43,541 nt of DNA, from assembly GCF_002287235.1 (NCBI RefSeq), contig NZ_LMVP01000124.1, positions 1 to 43,541 of the forward strand. Reading direction: 5' to 3'. A program made the translations under genes and the position numbers. The notes beneath the pieces were generated by a model. That model did not search any database. It was not told the DNA's origin and was given only the letters and a program-made list of their open reading frames with translations. Positions 42,825-43,541 of the stretch are shown here, one piece after another. Source of the DNA: Methanosarcina spelaei. Lineage in GTDB: Archaea; Halobacteriota; Methanosarcinia; Methanosarcinales; Methanosarcinaceae. Position 1 is the stretch's first letter; each line of letters opens with the position of its first letter.

Positions 42825-43541
42825 GTAACTATTCAGGGTATAGTTAGCGGCGCTCCTTTGAGCGCCGCGAGAATACCCTCTAAAACAGGTAAACCATTCT
42901 TTCTTATTGTGGAAATATATGCTCTAATTCTGCAGAAAGCTTCCGCTCCTCGTGCAGTTCTGAAAGTTCCTGATATTTTCTGCTGTAGCTTCATCATCCT
43001 GACATCTCTTTCTGCTTGATTATTCTCAAACGGAACTTTCAAGTCTGTCAGGAATCTCAGAATCTTGTCTTTATGTTCTATAAACCTATCAAGCAGATTC
43101 CTTGCTTTGGTTTTTGGATTCTTACCACGTTTTCCTCGTTTTTCAGGATTTAAAGAAGGTGGATTTTCTTCAATTCCTTTCGCGACTACAGCATTGAACC
43201 TTTTTTCTAATGCCTTAACTTGTTCAAAATCTAGATTTTTGACCTGCTCTTTACACTCATCAGCATACTTTTTCATTTCAGACAACAGCTCATTCATATC
43301 TTTAGCCCATTGCTGTTTATAATTCTCTTCAATTCCAGTAAGTTCTCTCTGGAGATGAACATTGCAAAGAGCATGATCACAATTATAACTGTTGTAAGGT
43401 TTCCATCCATCGTGAACTGCTACCCCTTTAAACTCTGGAAGAATTCCCATAGCATCAATAGCTTCGGATCCTCTTTTTGCATGAGTAAAATAACAGGTGT
43501 ATTTGTCAGTAGAAGCTACATGAAGCCAATGTCTTTTTCCT
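42825..43541 (-). mobile_element. IS66-family element, 3' end of element (continues beyond window)
   Basis: The element's terminus GTAACTATTCAGGG starts at 42825, eight bases outside the transposase stop; it matches the ends of the MITE at 16605-16802. The other end and the target duplication lie outside the window. Confidence 0.75.
42833..43541 (-). CDS. IS66-family transposase, C-terminal part (5' end outside window)
   Basis: The partial DDE transposase reads in from the window edge as KRHWLHVASTDKYTCYFTHA then KRGSEAIDAMGILPEFKGVA. It contains the catalytic Asp of VHDGWKPY and the N-x-x-E of PFENNQAERDVRMMK, typical of the IS66 Tnp core, and ends with TFRTARGAEAFCRIRAYIST and EGILAALKGAPLTIP. 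A GC-rich 9-bp hairpin (42847-42868) lies within its last codons. No stop or frameshift is seen in this part, so the element could be active if its 5' part is whole. Confidence 0.95.
   Translation of the reverse strand, partial: GKRHWLHVASTDKYTCYFTHAKRGSEAIDAMGILPEFKGVAVHDGWKPYNSYNCDHALCNVHLQRELTGIEENYKQQWAKDMNELLSEMKKYADECKEQVKNLDFEQVKALEKRFNAVVAKGIEENPPSLNPEKRGKRGKNPKTKARNLLDRFIEHKDKILRFLTDLKVPFENNQAERDVRMMKLQQKISGTFRTARGAEAFCRIRAYISTIRKNGLPVLEGILAALKGAPLTIP

Noticed and set aside
42847-42868. GC-rich hairpin as an IS terminator or REP element
   Set aside because: It lies within the last codons of the IS66 transposase (ALKGAPL), so its symmetry may only reflect coding sequence.

Overview
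The window looks like a Methanosarcina chromosome. The genes that point there are a bifunctional CTP-dependent riboflavin kinase/regulator (RbkR), archaeal HisF, chorismate synthase and RibB, an HVO_0476-type zinc-finger protein, surface proteins ending in a PGF-type hydrophobic tail, a COG4742-type methanogen regulator, long AT-rich intergenic tracts and many decayed insertion sequences. I saw no rRNA, tRNA or CRISPR array.

Region 1 (1-6.8 kb) is sparse: a COG4742-type regulator, a DtxR-type metal regulator with its own palindrome, one unknown gene that appears to use an ATT start codon, and otherwise relics, minisatellites and a 197-bp MITE. Region 2 (6.8-20.9 kb) reads entirely on the minus strand and looks like a metal-acquisition island of bacterial type. 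From promoter to end it holds feoA-feoA-feoA-feoB, a FeoB-associated Cys-rich protein, a FeoC-like regulator, two half-size ABC transporters, a decayed ABC/ECF ATPase, a COG3315-type methyltransferase, and a 1284-residue secreted protein that fuses a CbiX-type chelatase, GLUG repeats, a ZinT-like zinc-binding domain and more GLUG repeats. The feo promoter and a second promoter inside the island share an operator-like TTTTCGG/CCGAAAA box and core promoter, and a third copy lies at 5044-5069. Two identical MITE copies (3177 and 21369) lie on either side of the block in the same orientation; each has its own 8-bp target duplication.

Region 3 (21.3-26.1 kb) encodes membrane and secreted proteins of unknown role, including one whose 3' end was cut by the MITE, a DUF3160 lipoprotein and a relic of its paralogue. 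Region 4 (26.8-31.8 kb, minus) is housekeeping: aroC, a CDF metal exporter, ribB-ribK with an RbkR-type operator, and a PPOX-fold flavoprotein. Region 5 (32.5-42.7 kb, plus) holds a repeat-bearing surface protein abutting a decayed TnpB, an HVO_0476-type protein overlapping pcm (which carries an in-frame UAG), a BFN-domain protein, hisF-mazG, a beta-rich protein of unknown function, a U32 protein with a repeat-expanded linker, a nucleoside 2-deoxyribosyltransferase-fold protein and a BofA-like membrane protein. The right edge is the 3' part of an IS66 transposase; a 198-bp MITE at 16605-16802 shares its terminal sequence.

The most noteworthy items are the CbiX-GLUG-ZinT-GLUG protein and its island, the repeated iron-type operator, the UAG inside pcm, and the two MITE families with recoverable target duplications.
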